Source of the DNA: a virus
Strand: one strand, 5' to 3'
Length of the DNA stretch: 36,672 nt
IMG/VR virus record: IMGVR_UViG_3300031539_000137
Location: 1-36,672 of that record
Position numbers and translations under genes: made by a program. The first letter of the stretch is position 1, and the number at the start of each line of letters is the position of its first letter. This document shows, in pieces, positions 29,695 through 36,672 of the stretch. The notes below the pieces were generated by a model. It made no database searches, was not told the origin of the DNA, and was given only the letters and a program-made list of their open reading frames with translations.

Positions 29695-30579
29695 CTAGTC
29701 TCCTTTCGATCTTTGTTTCAGCCCTGCCTCCAGCAGCCGCAGCCGTCGCCTCCGCAGCTCCACACCGCCCGCCTGGCCGGACGCCCCCGCGTCCGCTATG
29801 CCCTGCGCTCCCGCGATGAGTTGCTCCGGTAGCTCCAAGCCCGCCTCCTGGAAGAAGGCCTTCATTGACTGCACGTCCGTGAACCGCAACTCCGCCGGGT
29901 GTGTGGTCATCGTGGCCTCGATGAGTGGCCACTTGGTGATCTTCCCGTCGGGCGCGATCTCCATCAGGTCGGGCAGGGAGCGGCTGCTCCAGTTCAGCAC
30001 CCCCATCCCGATCAGCTTCTCCACTGCCGCCAGATACTTCTTCCTGGCGTCCAGTTGTCCCTCGATCCACATGCCGACCTCGTCGGCCTTCATGTCCACC
30101 GTGGTGAACTGCCCCATCGCCGTCAGCTTCAGCGCGCCATCCTGACCGTGCTCATAGAGGATCGGTCGCTGTGGGAACCAATCCAGGCAGAGCTCTGTGT
30201 CAGCGGCGAAGTAGGTATTCTCCAGGTCCTTCAGCGTGGGATTGCCCCACACCATCAGGTATCCGCCCACCTTCCCGTTGCCCAGCGACTTGATGGCCGT
30301 ACTCGCCTTCTGCGCCAGCGGCTGGAAGACGAGCTGCCCCTCGACGGGCTCCCCCAGCACGATCTTCCCGTCCTCGAGGGTGTAGTCGCACATCCAGACT
30401 GAACCGCCCCTCTCGTACCTGATGTGGTCGTCATAGACCTTGATGTTGCTGGCGTACTCCTTGCCAGCCGGCATGTCAGGGTCCGGATTCAGCAGCCTCC
30501 AGATCTGCTGATCGATCTCATCCAGGCTCATCTCCTCAACCTTCGTCGCGCTCCGCAGGTCCATCACTCGCGGTTTCAT
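29695..30579 (-). CDS. Prohead maturation protease (S78-like)
   Basis: 294 residues. The protease core (about 95-255) contains KVGGYLMVWGNP, then LYEHG with His144, and WSSRSLPDL with Ser198 or Ser199 as nucleophile, followed by KWPLIEATMTTHPAE. This matches the HK97-type serine protease fold. An extra 90-residue N-terminal region precedes it. The C-terminal tail is Ala/Gly-rich and ends basic. It would trim the capsid delta domain during maturation. It sits directly upstream of the capsid gene. Confidence 0.85.
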   Translation of the reverse strand: MKPRVMDLRSATKVEEMSLDEIDQQIWRLLNPDPDMPAGKEYASNIKVYDDHIRYERGGSVWMCDYTLEDGKIVLGEPVEGQLVFQPLAQKASTAIKSLGNGKVGGYLMVWGNPTLKDLENTYFAADTELCLDWFPQRPILYEHGQDGALKLTAMGQFTTVDMKADEVGMWIEGQLDARKKYLAAVEKLIGMGVLNWSSRSLPDLMEIAPDGKITKWPLIEATMTTHPAELRFTDVQSMKAFFQEAGLELPEQLIAGAQGIADAGASGQAGGVELRRRRLRLLEAGLKQRSKGD

Positions 30580-30580
30580 G

Positions 30581-30985
30581 TTACCTCCTCAGCCTTTCGG
30601 CGATCCTCCGCCCTGCCTCCTCCAGTCTCTTCTCCACGTTAGGCAGGGCCTCCTCCACGATCTCCAATAAGTGCTTCCAGTGTCTCATCCACTTGGGCTG
30701 CCTGGGACCCCGCACGTACGGTGCGTACTTCAGATTCGTCCCCAGAACGCCCTCCACGCGGCCCCCGATGCTGGTTGTTTTCACCAACCACTTGGTCGCA
30801 TACTGCATTGTCCGTTCATAGAGAACTCCCTCTGGCTTCGGCGGGTAGTCCGTGATCACCGATTGCATGTCCAGCAGGCTCTTGCTGGTTACGTTCTTCA
30901 GCTCCTCCCTGACTATCCTGGGCGCATCTGCCAGCCTGCTCAGCAGCTCCTCGTCGCCCTCGATCTCCACCTTGACCCTGAACAT
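30581..30985 (-). CDS. HK97 gp10-like head-tail protein
   Basis: 134 residues: VKVEIEGDEELLSRLADAPRIVREELKNVTSKSLLDMQ opening and a GVLGTNLKYAPYVRGP segment typical of the HK97 gp10 family, then a basic helical end. Members join head and tail. Here it lies between portal and protease, earlier than usual. Start overlaps the upstream stop (TGATG). Confidence 0.7.
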   Translation of the reverse strand: MFRVKVEIEGDEELLSRLADAPRIVREELKNVTSKSLLDMQSVITDYPPKPEGVLYERTMQYATKWLVKTTSIGGRVEGVLGTNLKYAPYVRGPRQPKWMRHWKHLLEIVEEALPNVEKRLEEAGRRIAERLRR

Positions 30986-31233
30986 CAGGCCCGCCTATCG
31001 GGATTCCATGCCAGGAAGCTGACCTTCCCGTCATCCGCCCTCACGAAGGCCGGCACAACCTGCTCAGTTTCAATATCCTGGTGTGAGATGCGGAGTTCCT
31101 TCCTGCGTTGCCCCGCGTCTCGCGCCGGCCCTTCGACGACCGTGCCGTCTGGCCAGGGAAGTCCGCAAAAACCAGCCTCACCCCCGAGCTGTTCCCACAA
31201 TTCGTCACTCACCAGCACACGCGCTGTAGCCAT
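30985..31233 (-). CDS. Small hypothetical head-region protein
   Basis: 82 residues from ATG 31233, overlapping the portal stop by TGATG. A soluble protein (ATARVLVSDELWEQLGGEAGFCGLPWPDGTVVEGPARDAG) with no recognised domain. Coupled to portal and gp10-like genes. Confidence 0.5.
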   Translation of the reverse strand: MATARVLVSDELWEQLGGEAGFCGLPWPDGTVVEGPARDAGQRRKELRISHQDIETEQVVPAFVRADDGKVSFLAWNPDRRA

Positions 31234-33443
31234 CACGCCTCCATCACCACTGGGGCCTCCCCACATCGACACCTCACGTGCCCTGGAGGTCCATCCCGCG
31301 TCTCGCCCTTCAGCTTCCCGGAGGGTATCACGTACGGCTCCTCCAGCGTCCTTCTCTGCTTATGCAGCGGCTTGCAGATAAGTTGGCATACCAACTCATC
31401 GTTCGCCGTCCGCCACTCGTACCCATCAACCACTCCGGTCTTGTTCCAGATCAGCCGGTTGCCCTGCGTGTAGGCTGTCGTCGCCTCTGTGGTGGCGATA
31501 GCCTCCGCCCTGCTCTTGTCCTCGAAGATGACCTCGATGCGCTTCGTCAGCTCCTTCAGCGGCTCCCCGGTCTCGATCCAGTTGGCCAGTGTCTCCCGGA
31601 CCGCCGCCTGAGTGATCGGCGTGATCTCCTTGATCAGCTTCCCCGCATATTCTCGGGCCCAGCGCAGCGCCTCCTCGTTCACCAGCGACCAGTCGAAACC
31701 CAGACCCAGCTCCGTGTCCAGGAGACCGATCCCTAGCCGGCCCGCTTCCTCGATCGCTTCCTCGAGGAGGGGCAGAATCACGCTTATCTGGACCCGAACG
31801 TGCTCCTCCCAGAATGGCTCATCCCCCAGGATGTCCTCGATCAGCGCCTTCACCGGCCGGGCCGCCATCTGCGCTTGCGATTGGAAACGTTCGATGAACC
31901 GCTTGCTTTCTTTCTTCCACACCGCCAGCAGCGCCTCCGCTGCCTTGGGCTCCCACTTCTTCCTCAGCTTCTCGTAGGGGGAGGTCTCTCCCTTCCAGCC
32001 TTTCAGGCTGCCTGGCTCGACAAGTCGAAAGGAGGCCGCAAACGCGGCCTTCACCTCCTCCTCGCTCTTGGCGCCCTTCAGCGACCTCACGATCTGGCTC
32101 TTCAGCCCTTGGGGGATCGCCTCGCTGTTGAACTCGTAGCCCCCCGGATCCTCAGCGCCTTTCACCAGCCTCAGGGCCACCGACCGCCACCGCTTGAGCT
32201 CCGCCTTCAAGTCCGCCGACTTCGCCGGCACCATGGGCGTCTCCGCTACTGGCCCCTTCACCAGTTCGGCCATCAGCATCTCGCCCCGCTCATCCTCCAG
32301 CGGGCCCACGCTCAGATACCGCTGCCGGAACTCGTTCACTGTCTGAGCCGGTCCATACGTCTTGGCTTCCTGCACCGTGAGGATCCTATCCTGCGGGCGG
32401 ATGTCCTCGAAGTTCGCTACCAGGTCCTCGCCATACCATCTCCACAGGACCTGCGCGGTGATCTCCTCGCCCACGTACACCAGCAGAGGCCAGATCGTTT
32501 TCTCCTTGAACGTCTGATCGGCTGCATTCGCATTGGCCCTGGTGGCATCCTTGGCCCACACCGCTGCCGGGATCCCATAGATGCGGTCTATCTCCTCCCT
32601 GGTGAACTCCCTGCCGGCCAGGTAGTCGATGTCCCTCTGCGCCAGACCGATGGCCTGCACGCTCAGGTCGCCTGCCCTGGCGACGGCTGTTCGCCTCGCA
32701 GAGGCGCGGAGCTCACTTACGATCTCGTCCTTGATCAGCTCGAACTCGCCCGGGGCGGTATCCTGTGGTAGGCTGATCAGCGTGGTGGGGATGGCGTTCT
32801 TCTCTCCGAAGAAGTTCCAGTTCCAGATCTGCATCGCCTGATCGGTCTTGATTGCCAGCCGGACGGCCTGGATGTCCGACATCCCCTTGTAGATGCTCTG
32901 GTGGTTCCACTGCCGGAAGTGAGCCACGAACTCTATGGGGATGACGTGCTTTCTCCCCTGCACCTCATAGGCGAAGCCATCCAGGAACTTGTCCCGGTCC
33001 TTGCTGGGTATGGGCTCCATCTTGCTCGCCGGGAGCGGCCAGATCTCCGCCAGGCCGTCACCTCCGGGAATGAGCAGCCAATAGGCATTCCCGTCTAACT
33101 TCAGCCAGCCCACCGTGTACTGCATGAGGAAGCTCCGGGCCATGAAGGGGTTGGGGCGCCGCATCAGGACCTCAAAGGGGTGATTGGAGATCGCCTCCGT
33201 CTCTTCGCCTTTTTCCCTGACTACGTCCAGCCCTGCCTGGCTGAACTCCCTGGCGATCATGTTGATGTCCGAGTAGACCCAGGAGATCTTCATCGCCAGG
33301 TCTTCGTCCTTGCGCCTGTTCCAGTCTCCGAGACTCCATAGCCCCGTCTGCGCCTCTGCCTCGAAGAAGGTCGGCCGCTCTCCCGATTTGCGGTAGCCCC
33401 GGCTCCGCAGGTACGCATCTACCACGTTGCCGATGAATCCCAT
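31233..33443 (-). CDS. Portal protein fused to MuF-like head morphogenesis domain
   Basis: 736 residues, well over the usual 400-500. Residues about 1-410 are a portal (WVYSDINMIAREFSQAGLDVV, HPFEVLMRRPNPFMARSFLMQY, GNAYWLL, then YGIPAAVWAKDATRANANAADQTF). Residues about 560-736 carry the MuF/SPP1-gp7 signature: RAEAIATTEATTAYTQGNRLIW, WRTANDELVCQLICKPLHKQ and the ending PPGHVRCRC. Portal and MuF are usually two adjacent genes; here one frame joins them through a helical linker. The portal forms the DNA entry ring. MuF proteins are minor head proteins. It lies just after TerL. Confidence 0.88.
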   Translation of the reverse strand: MGFIGNVVDAYLRSRGYRKSGERPTFFEAEAQTGLWSLGDWNRRKDEDLAMKISWVYSDINMIAREFSQAGLDVVREKGEETEAISNHPFEVLMRRPNPFMARSFLMQYTVGWLKLDGNAYWLLIPGGDGLAEIWPLPASKMEPIPSKDRDKFLDGFAYEVQGRKHVIPIEFVAHFRQWNHQSIYKGMSDIQAVRLAIKTDQAMQIWNWNFFGEKNAIPTTLISLPQDTAPGEFELIKDEIVSELRASARRTAVARAGDLSVQAIGLAQRDIDYLAGREFTREEIDRIYGIPAAVWAKDATRANANAADQTFKEKTIWPLLVYVGEEITAQVLWRWYGEDLVANFEDIRPQDRILTVQEAKTYGPAQTVNEFRQRYLSVGPLEDERGEMLMAELVKGPVAETPMVPAKSADLKAELKRWRSVALRLVKGAEDPGGYEFNSEAIPQGLKSQIVRSLKGAKSEEEVKAAFAASFRLVEPGSLKGWKGETSPYEKLRKKWEPKAAEALLAVWKKESKRFIERFQSQAQMAARPVKALIEDILGDEPFWEEHVRVQISVILPLLEEAIEEAGRLGIGLLDTELGLGFDWSLVNEEALRWAREYAGKLIKEITPITQAAVRETLANWIETGEPLKELTKRIEVIFEDKSRAEAIATTEATTAYTQGNRLIWNKTGVVDGYEWRTANDELVCQLICKPLHKQRRTLEEPYVIPSGKLKGETRDGPPGHVRCRCGEAPVVMEA

Positions 33444-33449
33444 CTCACC

Positions 33450-34784
33450 TCACGCGAAAGCTACCAGGGGTCCGCCCCGGCCCGTCAACATCTCCACCGC
33501 CCCACTGACGGCGTCTACCTGATCATCGTGGACCCCCTCGGGGAACATCTGGCACTCATTGAGGAAGCTCTCGATGTCCCACGATCCGTCGTTGACGATC
33601 TTCACGTTGCCCACCTGTGCCTGCGAGGCCCACACATTTGCCCGCGCCACTTTGTCCTTCATGGGCCTGTAGCCCCTGACCGTATACTTGCCTTGCAGCA
33701 ACGGATCTCGCATGATCTCCCTGATCAGGGCCTTGCCCGAGGCCCCCGGTTCCTGCTCCACTCCGATCGCCGTCTCTCGCCCATCGAGGGCCGCCGTCTG
33801 TCCCATCAATCTCTTCACGTTGGCCCAGCTCCGCTGAGCCTTCAGCACCTGCTCGATGTAGTAGACCTTGTCTGCAAACGAGACCCGGGCCCCTGCCGTG
33901 AAGTCCGGATCATCCTTCGACAGCTCCTTCTCCGTCGCCGCCAGGTCCCAGAACCGGACCCTTTTGGCCTCCGCCGGCGCCGCCTCCACGATCTCGAACC
34001 ACTCCCGCCGGATCACGTTGCCGGCCCCGGCCATGATGTCCCAGTCGCCCTCGAGGAGCTGCATACGCTCCACCAGGGGCAGCGCCTTCAGCCGGGCTAT
34101 GTAGGCTGGGTCCTTCTCCATCAGGTGCGGGTTGTCCCACACCGTCGATTTGATGAAGGTCCTCGCCATCCCGTCCGGATCGTTGGCTCCGCACTCTACC
34201 TCTCCCGCACCTTCCGGCTTGAACCAGCGAACTTCGCCGTCGGCGGCCGGGTGCGGATGCTTCTTATCCAGCCAGGCTCCCCACCGCCTCTTCACCCAGT
34301 TGTGGCCGACACCGCCCGGGTTCGTCCCGGCCCTGATCCTGGGTGCTACACCAGAAGTGGACCTGGCCCTGCTGAACAGATACCGGTACTGCGCCTCGGT
34401 GAAGGTGGTCAGCTCATCGAAACCGATGTAGGCATACTCCGCTGATTGGTGCTTCAACCGGTCCGGCTCCCCCTCCATGTGGCGGAAGACGAGCATCGCT
34501 CCCGCTGGGAAGCGCCACATCAGGTGCGTCTCGTTATACCGGCCCCCCAGGATTGGACACAGCCTGCGGCTGCGTTCGATCAGGCCCTCGGGTTGCTGTA
34601 GCTCTGGAAAGGTGCGCCTGAACAGGATGGCGTTGTACCCTGGCACGTGGACGTATCGCAGGGCCTCCACCAGCAGCGATTCGGTCTTGCCCCCGCCAGC
34701 CTGTCCACCATACAGAACCTCAAACGCCGGGTTCCGGTGAAACCTCTCCTGAGGCCCCCGGCTCGGCTTCCATGTCCAGCTCAT
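33450..34784 (-). CDS. terL: Terminase large subunit
   Basis: 444 residues. ATPase: Walker A GGQAGGGKT (26-34), Walker B IGFDE (Asp123, Glu124), coupling motif AGTNPGG (152-158). Nuclease: FWDLAATEKE (first Asp near 285) and HDDQVDAVSG (Asp420, Asp421, Asp424). Packages DNA through the portal. The start overlaps TerS by 65 bases; the N-terminal GPQERFHRNPAFEVL is typical of TerL, which supports it. Confidence 0.93.
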   Translation of the reverse strand: MSWTWKPSRGPQERFHRNPAFEVLYGGQAGGGKTESLLVEALRYVHVPGYNAILFRRTFPELQQPEGLIERSRRLCPILGGRYNETHLMWRFPAGAMLVFRHMEGEPDRLKHQSAEYAYIGFDELTTFTEAQYRYLFSRARSTSGVAPRIRAGTNPGGVGHNWVKRRWGAWLDKKHPHPAADGEVRWFKPEGAGEVECGANDPDGMARTFIKSTVWDNPHLMEKDPAYIARLKALPLVERMQLLEGDWDIMAGAGNVIRREWFEIVEAAPAEAKRVRFWDLAATEKELSKDDPDFTAGARVSFADKVYYIEQVLKAQRSWANVKRLMGQTAALDGRETAIGVEQEPGASGKALIREIMRDPLLQGKYTVRGYRPMKDKVARANVWASQAQVGNVKIVNDGSWDIESFLNECQMFPEGVHDDQVDAVSGAVEMLTGRGGPLVAFA

Positions 34785-35160
34785 CTATCTCCGGAAGGTA
34801 GATCATCGGTTTGGCACGTTGTTCAGTGATCTCGGTCGGCTCCCCACCCAGCAGCAAGGCCTTGTCGATCATGATCCCCGTGATCACCGCGGCCTCCTTC
34901 GCCGTGGTGTCCTTCAGCTTGTCCTTCACCTGCTGCAGTGCATCCTTCGCCGTCTCCCAGACAGCCGAGATGAAATCCGTGCGCTTTTCTCGGCGGACCT
35001 CGGCGAACTCGTCGGCGAACTTCGTTCGTTTCCAGTCTCGCAGCGTCCTCTCAGGGATGCCGCATGCCTTGCTAGCGGCCGTAGCGTTCCCGCCAGATTC
35101 TGCCAGGGCCTGGAGCCCTCTCTCGATGTCCTCATCCGTGTACTTGCTTCCCTGAGCCAT
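34720..35160 (-). CDS. terS: Terminase small subunit
   Basis: 146 residues from ATG 35160 with GAGGGAGAAG as ribosome site; in-frame codons upstream would include the palindrome and are unlikely. An HTH lies near 12-45 (GLQALAESGGNATAASKACGIPERTLRDWKR), then helices for oligomerisation and an acidic tail. It recognises the packaging site and loads TerL. First gene of the late operon. Confidence 0.85.
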   Translation of the reverse strand: MAQGSKYTDEDIERGLQALAESGGNATAASKACGIPERTLRDWKRTKFADEFAEVRREKRTDFISAVWETAKDALQQVKDKLKDTTAKEAAVITGIMIDKALLLGGEPTEITEQRAKPMIYLPEIDELDMEAEPGASGEVSPEPGV

Positions 35161-35170
35161 CTTCTCCCTC

Positions 35171-35184
35171 ACCGAGCGCGCGGT
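35171..35184. repeat. Dispersed palindrome, copy 4 (terminase leader)
   Basis: ACCGAGCGCGCGGT lies between the leader terminator and the TerS ribosome site. It is the reverse complement of copy 3's core. Its place in the late leader makes it the best candidate for a regulatory site. Confidence 0.8.
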
Positions 35185-35188
35185 AAAC

Positions 35189-35225
35189 AAAAAGGCGGCC
35201 AGCCCCTTTCGGGATTCTGGTCGCC
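35189..35225 (-). terminator. Terminator-like hairpin in the late leader
   Basis: On the minus strand GGCGACCAG pairs with CTGGCCGCC (one mismatch), enclosing a small CCC-GAAA-GGG hairpin, and TTTTT follows at once. It lies about 60 bases downstream of the late promoter and upstream of TerS. It could end early transcription or attenuate late transcription unless an antiterminator acts. Confidence 0.8.
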
Positions 35226-35281
35226 CTTCCTACGGTAACGACTCCGGCTGCCGATGCAGCCCTATGTAGTTGTCATTCGGT

Positions 35282-35311
35282 AGTATACCACAAGTTCTAG
35301 CGGTTTGTCAA
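35282..35311 (-). promoter_or_regulatory. Late promoter with extended -10
   Basis: TTGACA (35311-35306), an 18-base spacer ending in TGG, and TATACT (35287-35282) on the minus strand. Transcription should start near 35275 and enter the terminator leader before TerS. The AT content here is higher than in flanking genes. Confidence 0.8.
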
Positions 35312-35318
35312 GACCCAA

Positions 35319-35528
35319 TCATTCGATCTTCCTCAAGTCCCTTTTCTCTTTGACAGAGACAGAGAGAGAACTATTGCTGAAGTTGATGGTGATCTCTATC
35401 TGCCCCTGCTTCGTCGCGTCTATACGCTCCCGCAGCGCGTAGATCTCCATCATCACCGCCCCGGTGCGTTTCCCCAGGGACAGCCGCTGGCCGTCCTCCG
35501 TCAGGAGATCGGTGGCTCTACTCACCAC
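35319..35528 (-). CDS. Small hypothetical protein before late promoter
   Basis: 69 residues, start overlapping the upstream stop. A helical N-terminus (EDGQRLSLGKRTGAVMMEIYALRERIDATKQ) and a short beta stretch (IEITINFSNSSLSVSV). It is the last gene of the early transcript. No family is recognised; a late-gene regulator is possible from position only. Confidence 0.45.
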   Translation of the reverse strand: MVSRATDLLTEDGQRLSLGKRTGAVMMEIYALRERIDATKQGQIEITINFSNSSLSVSVKEKRDLRKIE

Positions 35529-35715
35529 CCATCACCAGGTCCCACCTTGCCGGGTCCACGTCCGCAGTCAACTCCTCCTGCGCGTCCGTGCCTCTCCAGA
35601 CCCTGACCATGTTGCTGATGATCACCCCGGCCGTGATCATCAGCGTGATGGCCCACAGGCCGAGCAGGTCAACCATCAATGCCACCTCAGCCGCGTTCAC
35701 CCTTTCCACCTCCAT
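35518..35715 (-). CDS. Small single-span membrane protein
   Basis: 65 residues with one hydrophobic segment (VALMVDLLGLWAITLMITAGVIISNMV, about 11-37) and an acidic C-terminal tail. Overlaps the RusA gene end by 29 bases and the next gene start by 11. Function unknown. Confidence 0.5.
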   Translation of the reverse strand: MEVERVNAAEVALMVDLLGLWAITLMITAGVIISNMVRVWRGTDAQEELTADVDPARWDLVMGGE

Positions 35716-36079
35716 CCTCCCTCTCTTCTATCTCGATCCTGAACCCAGGATAACACGGATCGATCACAATACTGCCCGTCTTTATGCCGATCTGGTCGTC
35801 ATCCACGCCCACGACGCCTTTCAGCGCATCGCAGATCGTCTCGTAGTAGTTATGATCATCGCGTTTCCGGCCGTCCGGATACTGGAAGTGCACCACCACC
35901 TCCACGCGCGGCTCCAGGCTCCTCCATCCCATGGCCATCATCGTCGCCTTGACCTCCCAACCCAGGCGGTCCATCCAGGCCAGCACCTCCGGTTTGTAGT
36001 TCCGCTTTGCCTCGGGGCCCAGCCGGTTGTGGTTTTTGCTGAGGTTCTTTCCCCACGGCATCTCGACCACGATCTTCAT
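35687..36079 (-). CDS. rusA: RusA-type Holliday junction resolvase
   Basis: 130 residues. The core matches RusA: KRDDHNYYETICDALKGVVGVDDDQI (72-97), with Asp74/75, Asp84 and Asp93-95 as metal ligands and Lys100 following. RusA cuts Holliday junctions and resolves branched phage DNA before packaging. The usual DxDN triplet reads DDHN here. Acidic/Gly-rich C-terminus. Confidence 0.85.
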   Translation of the reverse strand: MKIVVEMPWGKNLSKNHNRLGPEAKRNYKPEVLAWMDRLGWEVKATMMAMGWRSLEPRVEVVVHFQYPDGRKRDDHNYYETICDALKGVVGVDDDQIGIKTGSIVIDPCYPGFRIEIEEREDGGGKGERG

Positions 36080-36080
36080 C

Positions 36081-36320
36081 TCAGTTCCACCAGATCACTG
36101 CCCACGTCCCCAGCGTGGGCTTCTCTGTTCCCTCTCTCCGCTCTCCCACGAGAACCATGCTGATGGCGCCATGCCCGGGTTGCCTGGCGCACCTTACCAG
36201 GAACGCTGCCAGGTCCTCCTCCTCGATCTTTTCAGCCTCCAGATCCCTCGCCATTTCCTCTAGCGAAATCGAGTCGGTTAATCGAAGCCAACGGCGCCAT
36301 CGCTCATTCAGCCAGTTCAC
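36081..36320 (-). CDS. Small hypothetical early protein
   Basis: 79 residues from GTG 36320, overlapping the upstream frame by 17 bases. An Arg/Trp-rich N-terminus (NWLNERWRRWLRL), an acidic helix (SLEEMARDLEAEKIEEEDLAAFLVRCA) and a beta-like end. No family is recognised. Confidence 0.5.
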   Translation of the reverse strand: MNWLNERWRRWLRLTDSISLEEMARDLEAEKIEEEDLAAFLVRCARQPGHGAISMVLVGERREGTEKPTLGTWAVIWWN

Positions 36321-36450
36321 GCAGCCTCCACACCCTCACACCATGCACATAACCTTGCCAACCACACTGTGCCGCCGTCTCGCCGTCGATCTCGATCACC
36401 TCTCCCCGATCCAGCAACGCGTCCAGGTGACCCACCTGGGCCACGTCCAC
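36304..36450 (-). CDS. Possible 48-residue protein in frame after a TGA
   Basis: GTG 36450 to TGA 36304 (VDVAQVGHLDALLDRGEVIEIDGETAAQ...). It begins two codons past the TGA of the 84-residue gene and in the same frame, so the two may once have been one gene or be linked by stop readthrough. No strong ribosome site is visible. Confidence 0.4.
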   Translation of the reverse strand: MDVAQVGHLDALLDRGEVIEIDGETAAQCGWQGYVHGVRVWRLRELAE

Positions 36451-36456
36451 GATGTG

Positions 36457-36672
36457 TCAAATGTGCAGCGAACCTCCGGGGAGGTCCACCAGCCAGTAAT
36501 CCCCGAGCTGCATGGGATCCGACGTGATAGCCGCCGCCAGACACGGCCACGAACAATCCAGGCCGGGGTTCCAGCCCTCGGCCACGCGCCTCTCGCAGAC
36601 GGAGCGCAGGTCCACCTGGTGATAGAAGGCGCCGACCCCTTCCTGGAACCCGGTCACCTGGAGCTCGACCAT
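36457..36672 (-). CDS. Small hypothetical protein, C-terminal part (continues from the left end)
   Basis: The right-end copy of the gene whose true start is at 173 in the left end. In this window it runs from an internal ATG at 36672 to TGA 36457, 71 residues, and carries Glu where the left copy has Gly. The protein has a DLPGGSLHI end and no recognised domain. Confidence 0.6.
   Translation of the reverse strand: MVELQVTGFQEGVGAFYHQVDLRSVCERRVAEGWNPGLDCSWPCLAAAITSDPMQLGDYWLVDLPGGSLHI
36539..36672. repeat. Terminal direct repeat, right copy
   Basis: Matches 1-134 at 133 of 134 positions; see the left copy. Beginning at AGACACGGCCACGAACAATC, it shows the contig overlaps itself. Confidence 0.95.

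Noticed and set aside
28335-29819. 494-codon plus-strand frame opposite the capsid gene
   Set aside because: The capsid protein on the minus strand is unmistakable and the plus product has no fold-like pattern.

Overview
The window is a complete temperate-phage genome. Bases 1-134 recur at 36539-36672 with one mismatch, and a small gene reads uninterrupted across that joint, so the molecule closes into a circle of about 36,538 bp. It is a GC-rich siphovirus: HK97-type capsid genes, a tail tube protein, a frameshifted tail chaperone and a tape measure are present, and I see no sheath or contractile baseplate. I see no tRNA, rRNA or CRISPR array. The host is probably a member of Chloroflexota (inference). 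The prophage-side gene at 11438-12274 has the TPR-plus-membrane layout typical of that phylum, and the short hairpins scattered between genes resemble dispersed host repeats.

Layout. Nearly everything is read leftwards (minus strand). The rightward exception is the lysogeny block at 11.0-13.9 kb: an XRE repressor, a TPR membrane protein and a large serine integrase. A Cro-like gene faces the repressor across about 170 bp. That gap holds a perfect-consensus leftward promoter and a weaker rightward one.

The early/replication region runs leftwards from 10.8 kb to 0 and on through 36.5-35.3 kb. In order it encodes a Cro-like protein, microproteins, a Rad50/Mre11 (SbcCD) pair, a Gp3-like recombination directionality factor, a winged-helix replication initiator with a candidate origin inside its gene, Cys-rich small proteins, a ParB-like protein, an MmcB-like nuclease and a RusA-type resolvase. 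Most neighbours overlap by ATGA or TGATG, as expected of one polycistron.

The late region starts at a second strong promoter near 35.3 kb. A short leader carrying a terminator-like hairpin precedes the small terminase gene. Then come TerS, TerL, a portal-MuF fusion, two small head genes, the prohead protease, the major capsid protein, two glycosyltransferases embedded in the head genes, connectors, tail tube, frameshifted chaperone, tape measure, tail-tip and C1q-tipped fibre genes. Lysis follows: an XhlA-like protein, a three-part endolysin, an HTH-phosphoesterase and a holin candidate. The operon ends at a terminator at 13.92 kb that separates it from the convergent integrase.

Most notable: five GGTGACG motifs and an AT-rich island inside the initiator gene; an RDF candidate with an SSB-like acidic tail; an integrase without the usual Arg before its catalytic Ser; glycosyltransferases inside the capsid module, one fused to a duplicated small domain with its own internal start; a 14-bp palindrome present four times; and two intergenic hairpins with compensatory changes.
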